Assembly (NCBI GenBank): GCA_913041665.1
Contig: CAJWKT010000007.1
Location: 1 to 39,292, forward strand
Source of the DNA: an uncultured Gammaproteobacteria bacterium
Lineage (GTDB): Bacteria; Pseudomonadota; Gammaproteobacteria; Steroidobacterales; Rariloculaceae
Reading direction: 5' to 3'
DNA: 39,292 nucleotides
The stretch's first letter is position 1; each line of letters starts with the position of its first letter. Under the pieces are notes generated by a model. It did no database searches. It was not told the DNA's origin and worked only from the letters and a program-made list of their open reading frames with translations. The position numbers and the translations under genes are program-made. Positions 28,834-37,433 of the stretch are shown one piece after another.

Positions 28834-29553
28834 ATGAAATCAACGCTTTTTGGGCTAATAGCTGCCTTTTTTGCAATTTCAGCTACTGGTGAGGCACAGG
28901 CACGGCTATCCCTGCCAAGAGTCGGCGTAAATCCGGTTCGCATAGTAATAAATAATGCGGATGCAGGAACCGTAGCACGGTTAAAAGCATCGCAAGATGC
29001 AATCAACACAGCTAGAGACACGGTCGGGGCCTACAAAAAGGCGGGTGACAAAGAAGCCACTAAGGCCGCCCTAAAGGATCTCCGCTCAAAACAACGCGAA
29101 AGGGACAAGTTTGTCAGAAAAACGATCTCTGGCAGCGACGATCTCAAGGCCGCCTTACAAACTGAGGTTAGAGCCGCAAGAGTAGCCACTGCCAAAAAGA
29201 GGGCTACGGTAAGAAAAGATGTTGGAAGCCGGATTGCAGCCGCGGCTACTGCTGACCAGCAGGCGTCATTGGAAGCAAACAAAGCGACAATCGGGGGCGT
29301 CATAGCGGAGCTTAGAGCCGCCCGAAAAGGTGGGGCTAGCAAGGCAGATACTCAGGATTTGAGAAAACAATTGGCCGGCTTGCAAAAAAGTCAGAAACAA
29401 GTTGTGGGTGAAATCTTAAAGGCTAATGAAGCTTTAAGCGCCGCATTAAAATCTGAGGCCAAAGGCAGAGCACTTGAGGCCCGCAGATCTGTAAAGGGTC
29501 AAGGAAAAAACCGCCGTAACGTCAGACAACGTCGCGCTACTAAAAAGTCATAG
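28834..29553 (+). CDS. Exported Lys/Arg/Ala-rich helical hypothetical protein
   Basis: Signal peptide MKSTLFGLIAAFFAISATGEAQA; long helical, basic composition; followed by a strong terminator. Confidence 0.7.
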   Translation: MKSTLFGLIAAFFAISATGEAQARLSLPRVGVNPVRIVINNADAGTVARLKASQDAINTARDTVGAYKKAGDKEATKAALKDLRSKQRERDKFVRKTISGSDDLKAALQTEVRAARVATAKKRATVRKDVGSRIAAAATADQQASLEANKATIGGVIAELRAARKGGASKADTQDLRKQLAGLQKSQKQVVGEILKANEALSAALKSEAKGRALEARRSVKGQGKNRRNVRQRRATKKS

Positions 29554-29575
29554 GAGATATCCCTCCTACAAGATG

Positions 29576-29609
29576 CACGCGCGCTCCTTGGGCGCGCGTG
29601 TTTTTTTTT
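29576..29609 (+). terminator. Rho-independent terminator
   Basis: Perfect 9-bp stem CACGCGCGC-TCCTTGG-GCGCGCGTG followed by nine T. Confidence 0.95.
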
Positions 29610-29702
29610 GCACGCTGAACGAAACACGATAAATCACTCCCCAAATTAAGGGCGTTCTTTGTGCGGCAGAAAATGCAACTTTTTCACTTCTAGACACATC
29701 TT

Positions 29703-31100
29703 ATGGGTATAAACCGCCGAAGAATGGACTCAGGCATCATGGGTATTTGGAAGCTATTAAATCAAGCACTGCATCTCGCTTTTGTTTTCTGTTTGCTACA
29801 AGTGCAGGTACATGCCGTAACTTTCGAAGAGGCTTCTGAAAATTTTGAGAAGGGTGCTTATGAAAATGCAAAAATACAATTTGAACAGCTAGCCACGGAA
29901 CACCCCAACGATATCGAAATCACTTATGCCTTGGGTCTCATCAATTTTGTATTGGATAACCATGATGAGGCTTCACCCTACTTCGAGACGCTTCTTGTTA
30001 CTGAATACGAACAAATTTCTACCTACTACCTTGCCATGATCGCATATGGGCGGGGTGAAACGGATATCGTAATAGATAGGCTCAACCGAGTAGCCAACCA
30101 AACCATTGACCTCGAAGCCAGTGAGCTTGCAAGTGATGCTCTGTCGCAAATCGGCCTAGAAAAACTGTACCAGGAACTGTCTTCCAACGAATTTCTGGAA
30201 ACATCCAGTAACTATGGGTATCTGGAACTCGGCGTAAGCCAACAAGACGGCATCGTTGACCCGGACAATTTAGTCGGGCTGGATGAGCATGACAGTGCTC
30301 TTGAATATATTTTTGCGGGTAATCTGAACATTAGAAGCACGGAGATATCAGACACCAATTTTGGTGGATCAGTGTTTCAACAAAAATATTCCAATTTTAA
30401 CGACTACGATATCTCCGCCATAAATATATATATAGGGCAGCAACGCTGGTTTGGTGCGCAACAGTGGGGGCTAACCCTTTCGGCAAATCAAATTTGGCTG
30501 GCTGGCGAAGATTACCTGAGTCAAGTGGATCTACAGCTTAAAGACGAAATACTTCTAGTTGGAAAATACATCGTCAGCTTGAGTGCACAATACAGTGACA
30601 TTGATAGTGATGATCCACTATTTGATCGATATGCGGGAAAATCTTCCGAGCTCATGGTCGAAATCCGAGGCGGAAGTAATCCCTATTGGCAAATAGATTA
30701 CACCTATCTTTACGAGGATAAAGAAAACTGGAAATCCATTGATATTAATACCGCTTATACGATCTTTGATATATACACTAGCTACTCAGGCGATGTTCAT
30801 GAGCTAGGTGGCCAGCTAGAATGGAGCATTAATAACTTGTGGGCAACTCGTTATGCGTTGATTTTACGCCAATCTTATAACACAGGACGTGATGTATTTT
30901 TGTTTAATGCAACCGACCGGTTTTCTACTGCTTTAGCAAGAGAAAGCAAACGAATTTATTTTGAAACGGAACTCATACGTACAATCTCGGATAATATTTT
31001 TCTAAGGGCCCGCTACGAATACCTCGACAATGACTCAAACATTGACCGTTTTGATTTTGGAAGTAATCTCATTTCCCTGTCTTTTAATTATATTTTTTAG
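29703..31100 (+). CDS. TPR + outer-membrane beta-barrel protein (Slam-like architecture, tentative)
   Basis: TPR-like N-terminus (ASENFEKGAYENAKIQFEQLATEHPNDIEITYALGLINF), then beta-rich C-terminal half ending ...NLISLSFNYIF with a terminal aromatic. Confidence 0.65.
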   Translation: MGINRRRMDSGIMGIWKLLNQALHLAFVFCLLQVQVHAVTFEEASENFEKGAYENAKIQFEQLATEHPNDIEITYALGLINFVLDNHDEASPYFETLLVTEYEQISTYYLAMIAYGRGETDIVIDRLNRVANQTIDLEASELASDALSQIGLEKLYQELSSNEFLETSSNYGYLELGVSQQDGIVDPDNLVGLDEHDSALEYIFAGNLNIRSTEISDTNFGGSVFQQKYSNFNDYDISAINIYIGQQRWFGAQQWGLTLSANQIWLAGEDYLSQVDLQLKDEILLVGKYIVSLSAQYSDIDSDDPLFDRYAGKSSELMVEIRGGSNPYWQIDYTYLYEDKENWKSIDINTAYTIFDIYTSYSGDVHELGGQLEWSINNLWATRYALILRQSYNTGRDVFLFNATDRFSTALARESKRIYFETELIRTISDNIFLRARYEYLDNDSNIDRFDFGSNLISLSFNYIF

Positions 31101-31111
31101 TGGGCTATCGA

Positions 31112-32248
31112 ATGCGCACGGTTAGCATTATCTTTTTGTCAGGCTTCCTGAGCTCTTTGCTGGTTGCCTGTGGAGGCGGAGGCGGAGGGGGTAATCCTTC
31201 ACCAACTCCTACTCCTACTCCTACTCCTACTCCTACTCCCATCTCATACAATAAAAACCTAGATGTAGAACAACTGGGCGGTTCTTTTGACACGGATGCA
31301 GGCGTAATGAGTTACCGGACTTACCAGGAAACGGGTGCCATGTGGGTTTCGACTGGAGATCCGACTACTGAGCTATCAATAAGTGTTGATGGAACAAAAA
31401 CCACAAAATTTAGTCGCACATACTCTTTTACACCAACAAATGGATCAACCAATCTAGATGTGAGTATGAGTTTCGAGCAAGTTTCCCTAGCTGATGTAAT
31501 CTATTTAGACGTCGGAAATGACCTAGATGGATATCTCTACTGGGAGTCAGACTGGGGGCTATCTCCACCTGATGACACGTCATCCAGCTATGAGTGGAAT
31601 TATCGATCATTCGGTTTTTATTCAGATATAGGCGAAGAATTTCTTGGCGTGGATTATGTAAATATTTTTGTAGCTGATCTTGATTATGGTGACGATCTTT
31701 CCTCTGGTTTTGACATATGTGATGTATCTGATAGCACCTGCGTTGACAACATTCAGGATAAGGACGTTCTGGCCGGCGCGTTCGGAGATTTTACGCAGAC
31801 GAGCGATATGCCTACGAGTGGCACGGCAACTTATACGACAAAGGCCCTCGGTCTTTGGCACCCTAATTTGCTGGAGACAGAATCCAGTATTCCACACTGG
31901 CCAGCGTATGAGGGTGATGCAACAATTACCGTGAATTTTGGGCAGGGAACCCTTAGCGGTGATATCACTCTAGATTACGTGTTTCCAGACAGAAAGGCTG
32001 AGAGCAGTACCTGGAACCAGGTAAGCGGCATATCTGCGGGCACTATTAAATTAGTCGCTACGATCTCATCCAACGAATTCCAAGGAACCGCAACCTGGAA
32101 TACCGATATTGCCAATTATGGGACAGGGGAGATCAGTGGGCATTTTTTTGGGCCAGATGCCGAAGAATTAGGTGGATGGTCTTACGTTTATGATGGCAAT
32201 GATCAGGACTGGGCGGAGATCATGATAAGCTTTCTAGGACATCAATAA
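31112..32248 (+). CDS. Lipoprotein with TbpB-like beta-barrel C-terminal domain (surface lipoprotein candidate)
   Basis: Lipobox SSLLVACGGGGGGG, Pro-Thr linker, C-terminal FQGTATWNTDIANYGTGEISGHFFGPDAEELGGWSYVYDG. A GTG start at 31100 is possible. Confidence 0.7.
   Translation: MRTVSIIFLSGFLSSLLVACGGGGGGGNPSPTPTPTPTPTPTPISYNKNLDVEQLGGSFDTDAGVMSYRTYQETGAMWVSTGDPTTELSISVDGTKTTKFSRTYSFTPTNGSTNLDVSMSFEQVSLADVIYLDVGNDLDGYLYWESDWGLSPPDDTSSSYEWNYRSFGFYSDIGEEFLGVDYVNIFVADLDYGDDLSSGFDICDVSDSTCVDNIQDKDVLAGAFGDFTQTSDMPTSGTATYTTKALGLWHPNLLETESSIPHWPAYEGDATITVNFGQGTLSGDITLDYVFPDRKAESSTWNQVSGISAGTIKLVATISSNEFQGTATWNTDIANYGTGEISGHFFGPDAEELGGWSYVYDGNDQDWAEIMISFLGHQ
31205..31240 (+). repeat. Hexanucleotide tandem repeat (ACTCCT)5 + ACTCCC in coding sequence
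   Basis: Read directly: six consecutive 6-bp units encoding a (Pro-Thr) linker. Confidence 0.95.
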
Positions 32249-32348
32249 GAATACTATCTAGATTCATGAGTGAATCGAATCCAATACAAAAATTCCTTGC
32301 TGATTAAGGCTCGCCTCACTCTAGGAATCTAAAAACACAGGAAACATT

Positions 32349-33260
32349 ATGGCTCAGTCAATTTTCCGCGGTGTTCTAGTTCCAGCCTTGACACCATTTA
32401 AAAAAAATCTTGAGCCCGATACAGATGCCTTTCTTACTCACTGTCAGTGGCTTCTTCAGCAGGGTGCAGCCGGTCTCGCAGTTTTTGGTACTACAAGCGA
32501 AGGCAATTCACTCGTTGCGGAAGAACGCATGAACCTGCTGGAGGCACTGATTGCAGGTGATATTTCTCCAGCCAGGCTGATGCCTGGCACTGGTACCTGC
32601 GCTCTACCGGAAACAGTGCGGCTCACCAAACATGCGGTCTCCAGAGGTTGCGCAGGCGTACTGATGTTACCTCCTTTTTACTACAAGGCTGTAAATGATA
32701 ATGCGCTCTTTGCTAGCTACTCGGAAGTCATTCAGCGAGTTGGCCATTCAGATCTGCGCATCTATCTCTACCACATTCCCCCGGTTGCCCAGGTCCCGAT
32801 CTCGCTCACGCTGATCGGAAGGCTGCTCAAGCACTACCCCGATGTTGTGGTAGGTCTCAAGGATAGCTCGGGGGACTGGAATCACACCGAAGCGGTGCTT
32901 CGAGAATATCCGACGCTCGCGACATTTTGCGGTTCAGAAATATTTCTTCTCGACACATTGCGACATGGGGGCTCAGGGTCCATCACAGCGACCGCTAACG
33001 TCAACACAAAAAATATTTGTGCTGTTTTTGAGCACTGGAAAAAACCGAATGTCGACCAACGTCAGGCACAAATTACTGCGGTCCGGAGAATACTTGAGGG
33101 GTATGCACCGATTCCAGCATTGAAATCCATAGTGGCCGAATTTTATGAATCACCCGAGTGGAAAACAACTCGTCCACCTTTAAATGCACTCAGTACCGAG
33201 GAAGAAAAATCTTTAATGGGAGCTCTAGGTAGATTCGGCTTTAGTATGGCCAATCAGTGA
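32349..33260 (+). CDS. Dihydrodipicolinate synthase/N-acetylneuraminate lyase (DapA) family
   Basis: GTTSEGNSLVAEER, YLYHIPP (Tyr), VVGLKDSSGDW (Schiff-base Lys). Confidence 0.92.
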   Translation: MAQSIFRGVLVPALTPFKKNLEPDTDAFLTHCQWLLQQGAAGLAVFGTTSEGNSLVAEERMNLLEALIAGDISPARLMPGTGTCALPETVRLTKHAVSRGCAGVLMLPPFYYKAVNDNALFASYSEVIQRVGHSDLRIYLYHIPPVAQVPISLTLIGRLLKHYPDVVVGLKDSSGDWNHTEAVLREYPTLATFCGSEIFLLDTLRHGGSGSITATANVNTKNICAVFEHWKKPNVDQRQAQITAVRRILEGYAPIPALKSIVAEFYESPEWKTTRPPLNALSTEEEKSLMGALGRFGFSMANQ

Positions 33261-33270
33261 TTACAAATAC

Positions 33271-33981
33271 ATGAGGAGAATGAGTGTGAGACAACTGCTA
33301 GCGGGACTACTGATTTTTTGTGCTTGCCTCCAAGCTAGCGCACAAGACTCCAGCCTGACTTATGATCGAATTAACCTTAGCGTTAATGCTCAAAGAGAGA
33401 TCGAAAATGATTTGTTGATTGCTTCTCTTTACACACAAGAAGAAGCACTCCAACAAAATCAAGTAGCGGAGCGTATTAATGCCACAATGCAGTGGGTACT
33501 TGATATAACTGACGAAGAGCGTTCGGTACAAATGCAAACAACACAATACAACACCTATCCTGTTAGAGACCGTAATAATCGTCTTACAGGGTGGCGCGGA
33601 CGGCAGGGAATTCGCCTGCAAAGTACTGATGTGAAAACATTGACGAGATTGCTAGGTGCCTTACAGCAAAAGCTAGCTATCGAATCGATGACCTATGGGA
33701 TTTCCCAAGCATCGCGCAATGTCGCTGAGGAAGGCCTTATAACCGAAGCAATCACGCAATTTCAAAAACGGGCCGAACTAATAACCAGCGAGATGGGTCG
33801 TACTGATTATCGGGTTGTAGCTATGAATATCAACACGCAACCAAACCGTCCATCGCCCCTACCCTATCAAAGCCGGGCCCTGGCAATAGAAGCTGATATT
33901 GCAGCACCTGTCGTAGAGCTGGGGCTGCAAACGGTAGTTGTCTCAATCTCCGCCACCATCGAGCTCGATACACCCCGTTAA
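33271..33981 (+). CDS. SIMPL (DUF541) domain exported protein
   Basis: Signal peptide; INLSVNAQREIENDLLIASLYTQEEA...VQMQTTQYNTYPVRDRNNRLTGWRGRQGIRLQSTD; C-terminal VVVSISATIEL. Confidence 0.88.
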   Translation: MRRMSVRQLLAGLLIFCACLQASAQDSSLTYDRINLSVNAQREIENDLLIASLYTQEEALQQNQVAERINATMQWVLDITDEERSVQMQTTQYNTYPVRDRNNRLTGWRGRQGIRLQSTDVKTLTRLLGALQQKLAIESMTYGISQASRNVAEEGLITEAITQFQKRAELITSEMGRTDYRVVAMNINTQPNRPSPLPYQSRALAIEADIAAPVVELGLQTVVVSISATIELDTPR

Positions 33982-34262
33982 GTCACGAGAACTTATGAAA
34001 AGGTATAGACCATAAAAAATGTAACCTGAAACAGATTTAAATTTTTCGTTGTCTTCAAAATTTTCTTTGTCAATTCACGGAAAATTGGAAAACTTAAATT
34101 ATGAAAAGACCGTCTACTTTTGAATTTATCCTTGAAAATATTATTGTCATTTGTATTTAATAGTAGTTGTATTTTCTTTAATTAATACCGCAAAAGCTAA
34201 TGTGAACATAGACGATTCCATAAAAAACTCAGGTCACGTGTTTCTGGCTATTTAGCCTTGAT

Positions 34263-35384
34263 TTAATGGCAAACGTTATTGGAGAGTCCGATACTAAAGG
34301 CGCCGGCACCACTATATACAGCCGGAATATATCTTATTTCTTGCTTCTCCAGATCGATGACGGCTACCTCAGCTCCATCTTGGAAGGCAACATAGGCGGT
34401 GCGACCGTCTGCAGACCCTAATGCGTCCAGTGGAACGTGGTTGAATTTCCCAGATCGGACCACAGATTTCTGAATATTGTCGTATATATAAAAACTTGGG
34501 TTCTCAGTACTCGCGAGCAAATTCATCCGGTCGAAACGACCCACCGTCACCAGATCAATACCTTCACCGATAATCTGGTCTACGTATTGCTCAAAGCGGT
34601 TTTGCTCAACGGAAAGAAATCGCCCGGTAGCTTTGTCCATCATGTATAAAAACACCCCTTCCGGGGTGGTATAGGGCCGGGCCGGGTCCTCACCAACCTC
34701 GAAGGATCGGTATATCACTTTAGAAAATGCATTGAGGCTGTACACTTCGCCAGACGTCTCGTTCGCTACGTACACATAGCGACCATCTAGGCTTCGGCTT
34801 GGTGATGAGAACTGTTGGTCCCCTCCCTCCGTTAGGCTAATCTCTATTGTTTTACGGACATTGGTATCGATGAGTCCAACTGTGCCGGCCTTACTATTAC
34901 TGTAATAAATATCGATTTCATTCGGGTCAAACAGAACATCTGTCGTGGGTGGAAAATCTTCTAAGGAAAACAAAATTGTCCCGGCATAGGCAGAAAAGAG
35001 CACAAAGCCGCCATCGCGGCTATCCGTAAAACCGATCTTTGAGCCGGTAGTGTCCATCACCATATGCCTAGGTACAATGGGCAACTTCACTCTCTTGGCG
35101 ACCAGTTTATTTTTCAGGTCGTAGAGGGTAACTAACCTCTGTTCAATGTTGGTATAGACCAGAACCGGCGCATGGGGAGTCGCCACCAGATCATCCACTT
35201 TGTAATCTGTTTCTATCCTGAATATCACTTCCTCTTCTCTAAGATCAATCACATCAATGATAGGCTCCAACCCATCAGCAACAAACATCAATCGCAAAGG
35301 ATTCGAGATATCAACCGCTGCCGACGCTGAAGCCGTCCAAACATACCCAGTTACCAGCAAAAGAAATAAGGGTAAGTTTCTCAT
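34263..35384 (-). CDS. Exported YVTN-type beta-propeller protein
   Basis: Signal peptide; repeated blades (VIDLREEEVIFRIETDYKVDDLVATPHAPVLVYTN, SLDGRYVYVANETSGEVYSLNAFSKVIYRSFEVGEDP). Confidence 0.75.
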   Translation of the reverse strand: MRNLPLFLLLVTGYVWTASASAAVDISNPLRLMFVADGLEPIIDVIDLREEEVIFRIETDYKVDDLVATPHAPVLVYTNIEQRLVTLYDLKNKLVAKRVKLPIVPRHMVMDTTGSKIGFTDSRDGGFVLFSAYAGTILFSLEDFPPTTDVLFDPNEIDIYYSNSKAGTVGLIDTNVRKTIEISLTEGGDQQFSSPSRSLDGRYVYVANETSGEVYSLNAFSKVIYRSFEVGEDPARPYTTPEGVFLYMMDKATGRFLSVEQNRFEQYVDQIIGEGIDLVTVGRFDRMNLLASTENPSFYIYDNIQKSVVRSGKFNHVPLDALGSADGRTAYVAFQDGAEVAVIDLEKQEIRYIPAVYSGAGAFSIGLSNNVCH

Positions 35385-35408
35385 TTTTCTCGAGTCCTCG
35401 GTGTAAGC

Positions 35409-36767
35409 TTAATTCAATCCAAGATAGGGATAAATAATATCGCTAACAGTATGAAAATTGTCGGTCACCAGAATCAAGCCGAAGGCAATAATCACTGCCA
35501 TGCTTGCATAGCTCAATCTCTTTGCGTGCCGCGCTAGCAGGACAAGGATACTGTCCACTCTTGAAATGTAGTAGGCTGAAAGTAGGAATGGAATTGCAAT
35601 GCCAATCGCGAATGTCAACATGATTCCAGCTCCAATAGCTGCACTACCAATTGCGCCCACGTACACAATAAGGGTCGCTACGATGGCACCACCAAAACAA
35701 GCGGTACAACCAAGCGCGTAACCCATGGATGCAACTACCGTTCCTGCCGTATCCCTAAACGACAAATTCTGCATAGCCCGCGAGTCAGGAATCTTGCAGG
35801 CTAAGTCCCTAGTGCCCCTCAGCCCTACCCAGATACCCAAAGCAATAACAACTAACCCTGAGATGACAGCAATCAGACGACTGTACTCGGCAAATAACAG
35901 TTGGGCCTGGTGCCCAATCGCACCAATTAATGCGCCTGCGAGCGTATACAAAACCACAAATCCCAGCACAAAGGCAATCGCGATCTGGAGAATTTTGCGT
36001 CGTATGATCGGTGTCATCTGAATCTGGGAGCCGCTTCCACCCGGTAGAGTAGAAAACCCAGCGATCACACCGCCAAACATCACCACTAACTGAAGCAAGC
36101 AGGGCGTCAGAACAGAAGACAAGAGCCCGGCACCCAATGCAAGTACCGCTATAGGTGTGACATCGGCTCTCGATTTAAGTTCTTCTGGAAGACTGTACGG
36201 TGCATCCCAGGCACCCACAAAGGTAAGCTTTTGCTCACTTCCCAAATAATAATTAGAGACATACAACCGCATGCTACCAGCCCCATCGATATCAATTAGG
36301 TTGCCTTGTATATCTCGCTTGGGAAAGCTGTACACAGTGACCCGATGATGTTGCGCATTTCTTGGTCCGTCAGATATATCAGGAAAATACTCCTTCTCGC
36401 CCACTTTCAACAATACATCCGGCACTTCGGCTGCGAGAGAGTCCGCGTGAACAGTTTCGCTTACAAAAAATACTAGGTTTCTGTCTGGGCGTAAATTACC
36501 GACGACACTAGCCCGATCCACATACTGAAAATATTCATCGCTTGCGAATGTGGCGGTCAATTCCAACTCTCTGGTATACACGAGCTCACGGGTCAGATAT
36601 CGAGACACGCTACCCGCTTTTATGAGACGGCTATGATCCCCAACACCGCGCAGTAACTGCTTTCCCTGAACAAAATAAGGAAACACTAGCCAAGACGAAG
36701 CAATCAGAAGCCCGATCAATAGCAGCGCCCCTAACTTGATCGGATTGACTCGCGCTATAGTTACCAT
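35409..36767 (-). CDS. CcdA/DsbD-type transmembrane protein with large N-terminal extracytoplasmic domain
   Basis: VLTPCLLQLVVMFGG and GYALGCTACFGGAIVATLIVYVGA paired-Cys TM motifs; about 190-aa N-terminal soluble domain. Confidence 0.75.
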   Translation of the reverse strand: MVTIARVNPIKLGALLLIGLLIASSWLVFPYFVQGKQLLRGVGDHSRLIKAGSVSRYLTRELVYTRELELTATFASDEYFQYVDRASVVGNLRPDRNLVFFVSETVHADSLAAEVPDVLLKVGEKEYFPDISDGPRNAQHHRVTVYSFPKRDIQGNLIDIDGAGSMRLYVSNYYLGSEQKLTFVGAWDAPYSLPEELKSRADVTPIAVLALGAGLLSSVLTPCLLQLVVMFGGVIAGFSTLPGGSGSQIQMTPIIRRKILQIAIAFVLGFVVLYTLAGALIGAIGHQAQLLFAEYSRLIAVISGLVVIALGIWVGLRGTRDLACKIPDSRAMQNLSFRDTAGTVVASMGYALGCTACFGGAIVATLIVYVGAIGSAAIGAGIMLTFAIGIAIPFLLSAYYISRVDSILVLLARHAKRLSYASMAVIIAFGLILVTDNFHTVSDIIYPYLGLN

Positions 36768-37379
36768 CTAGCGTGCCTTCCAGTCCTGCCGAACAGCCAA
36801 AAGAATTTCTTCCGGGGAAACATTCACCGCAAATATATTTTGCAAGTCACCGTTGGGACCTATTAGATAGATATTGGCGGTATGCTGCACGGTGTAGTTG
36901 CTCTGTGTCTTGGTTACAGCGTAACTCAATTTAAAATTACTTGCCGCGGTGTTGATCTGTTCATAATCACCACTTAGGCCTATCATTCTGTCTCCAAAGG
37001 CAGATGCGTAATTATCGGTCACCATTGGTGTATCGCGCTCCGTATCCACGCTTACAAAAATACCAACTGCATCTCTCTCCGTTGCCTCCAGTACACTAGC
37101 CATATTGAAGGCCATAAGCGGACAAATCTGCTCACAGTGCGTAAAACCAAAAGCCAGAAGCACGTACTGCCCGCGGAAATTCTCCTCGGTAACGGTCACC
37201 CCGTTCCGGTCTAACAGCTCAAAACTCGCCTTGATGCCATGGAAATTATTGATTGAAGCCATGTCGGCGACATTACCAAGGTTGTGATGCAAATGTTCAC
37301 CCTGACCTTGGGAAAAAGCGGACCCTCTAGGTAGTACAACCAGAAACATCGCATACAATATGACGTACTTTTTTACCAT
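36768..37379 (-). CDS. SCO1/SenC family copper/thiol protein
   Basis: FGFTHCEQICPLMAFNMASV (CxxxC) and VQHTANIYLIGPNG (His). Confidence 0.92.
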   Translation of the reverse strand: MVKKYVILYAMFLVVLPRGSAFSQGQGEHLHHNLGNVADMASINNFHGIKASFELLDRNGVTVTEENFRGQYVLLAFGFTHCEQICPLMAFNMASVLEATERDAVGIFVSVDTERDTPMVTDNYASAFGDRMIGLSGDYEQINTAASNFKLSYAVTKTQSNYTVQHTANIYLIGPNGDLQNIFAVNVSPEEILLAVRQDWKAR

Positions 37380-37433
37380 GTCCCTATCTGTCTACCTACC
37401 TCAATGTGCTAACAAGGAGCCTAGCCAGCGCCA

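Noticed and set aside
34246-34257. GGCTATTTAGCC palindrome between convergent genes
   Set aside because: Short 5-bp stem without a clear T-tract; not distinguishable from chance.
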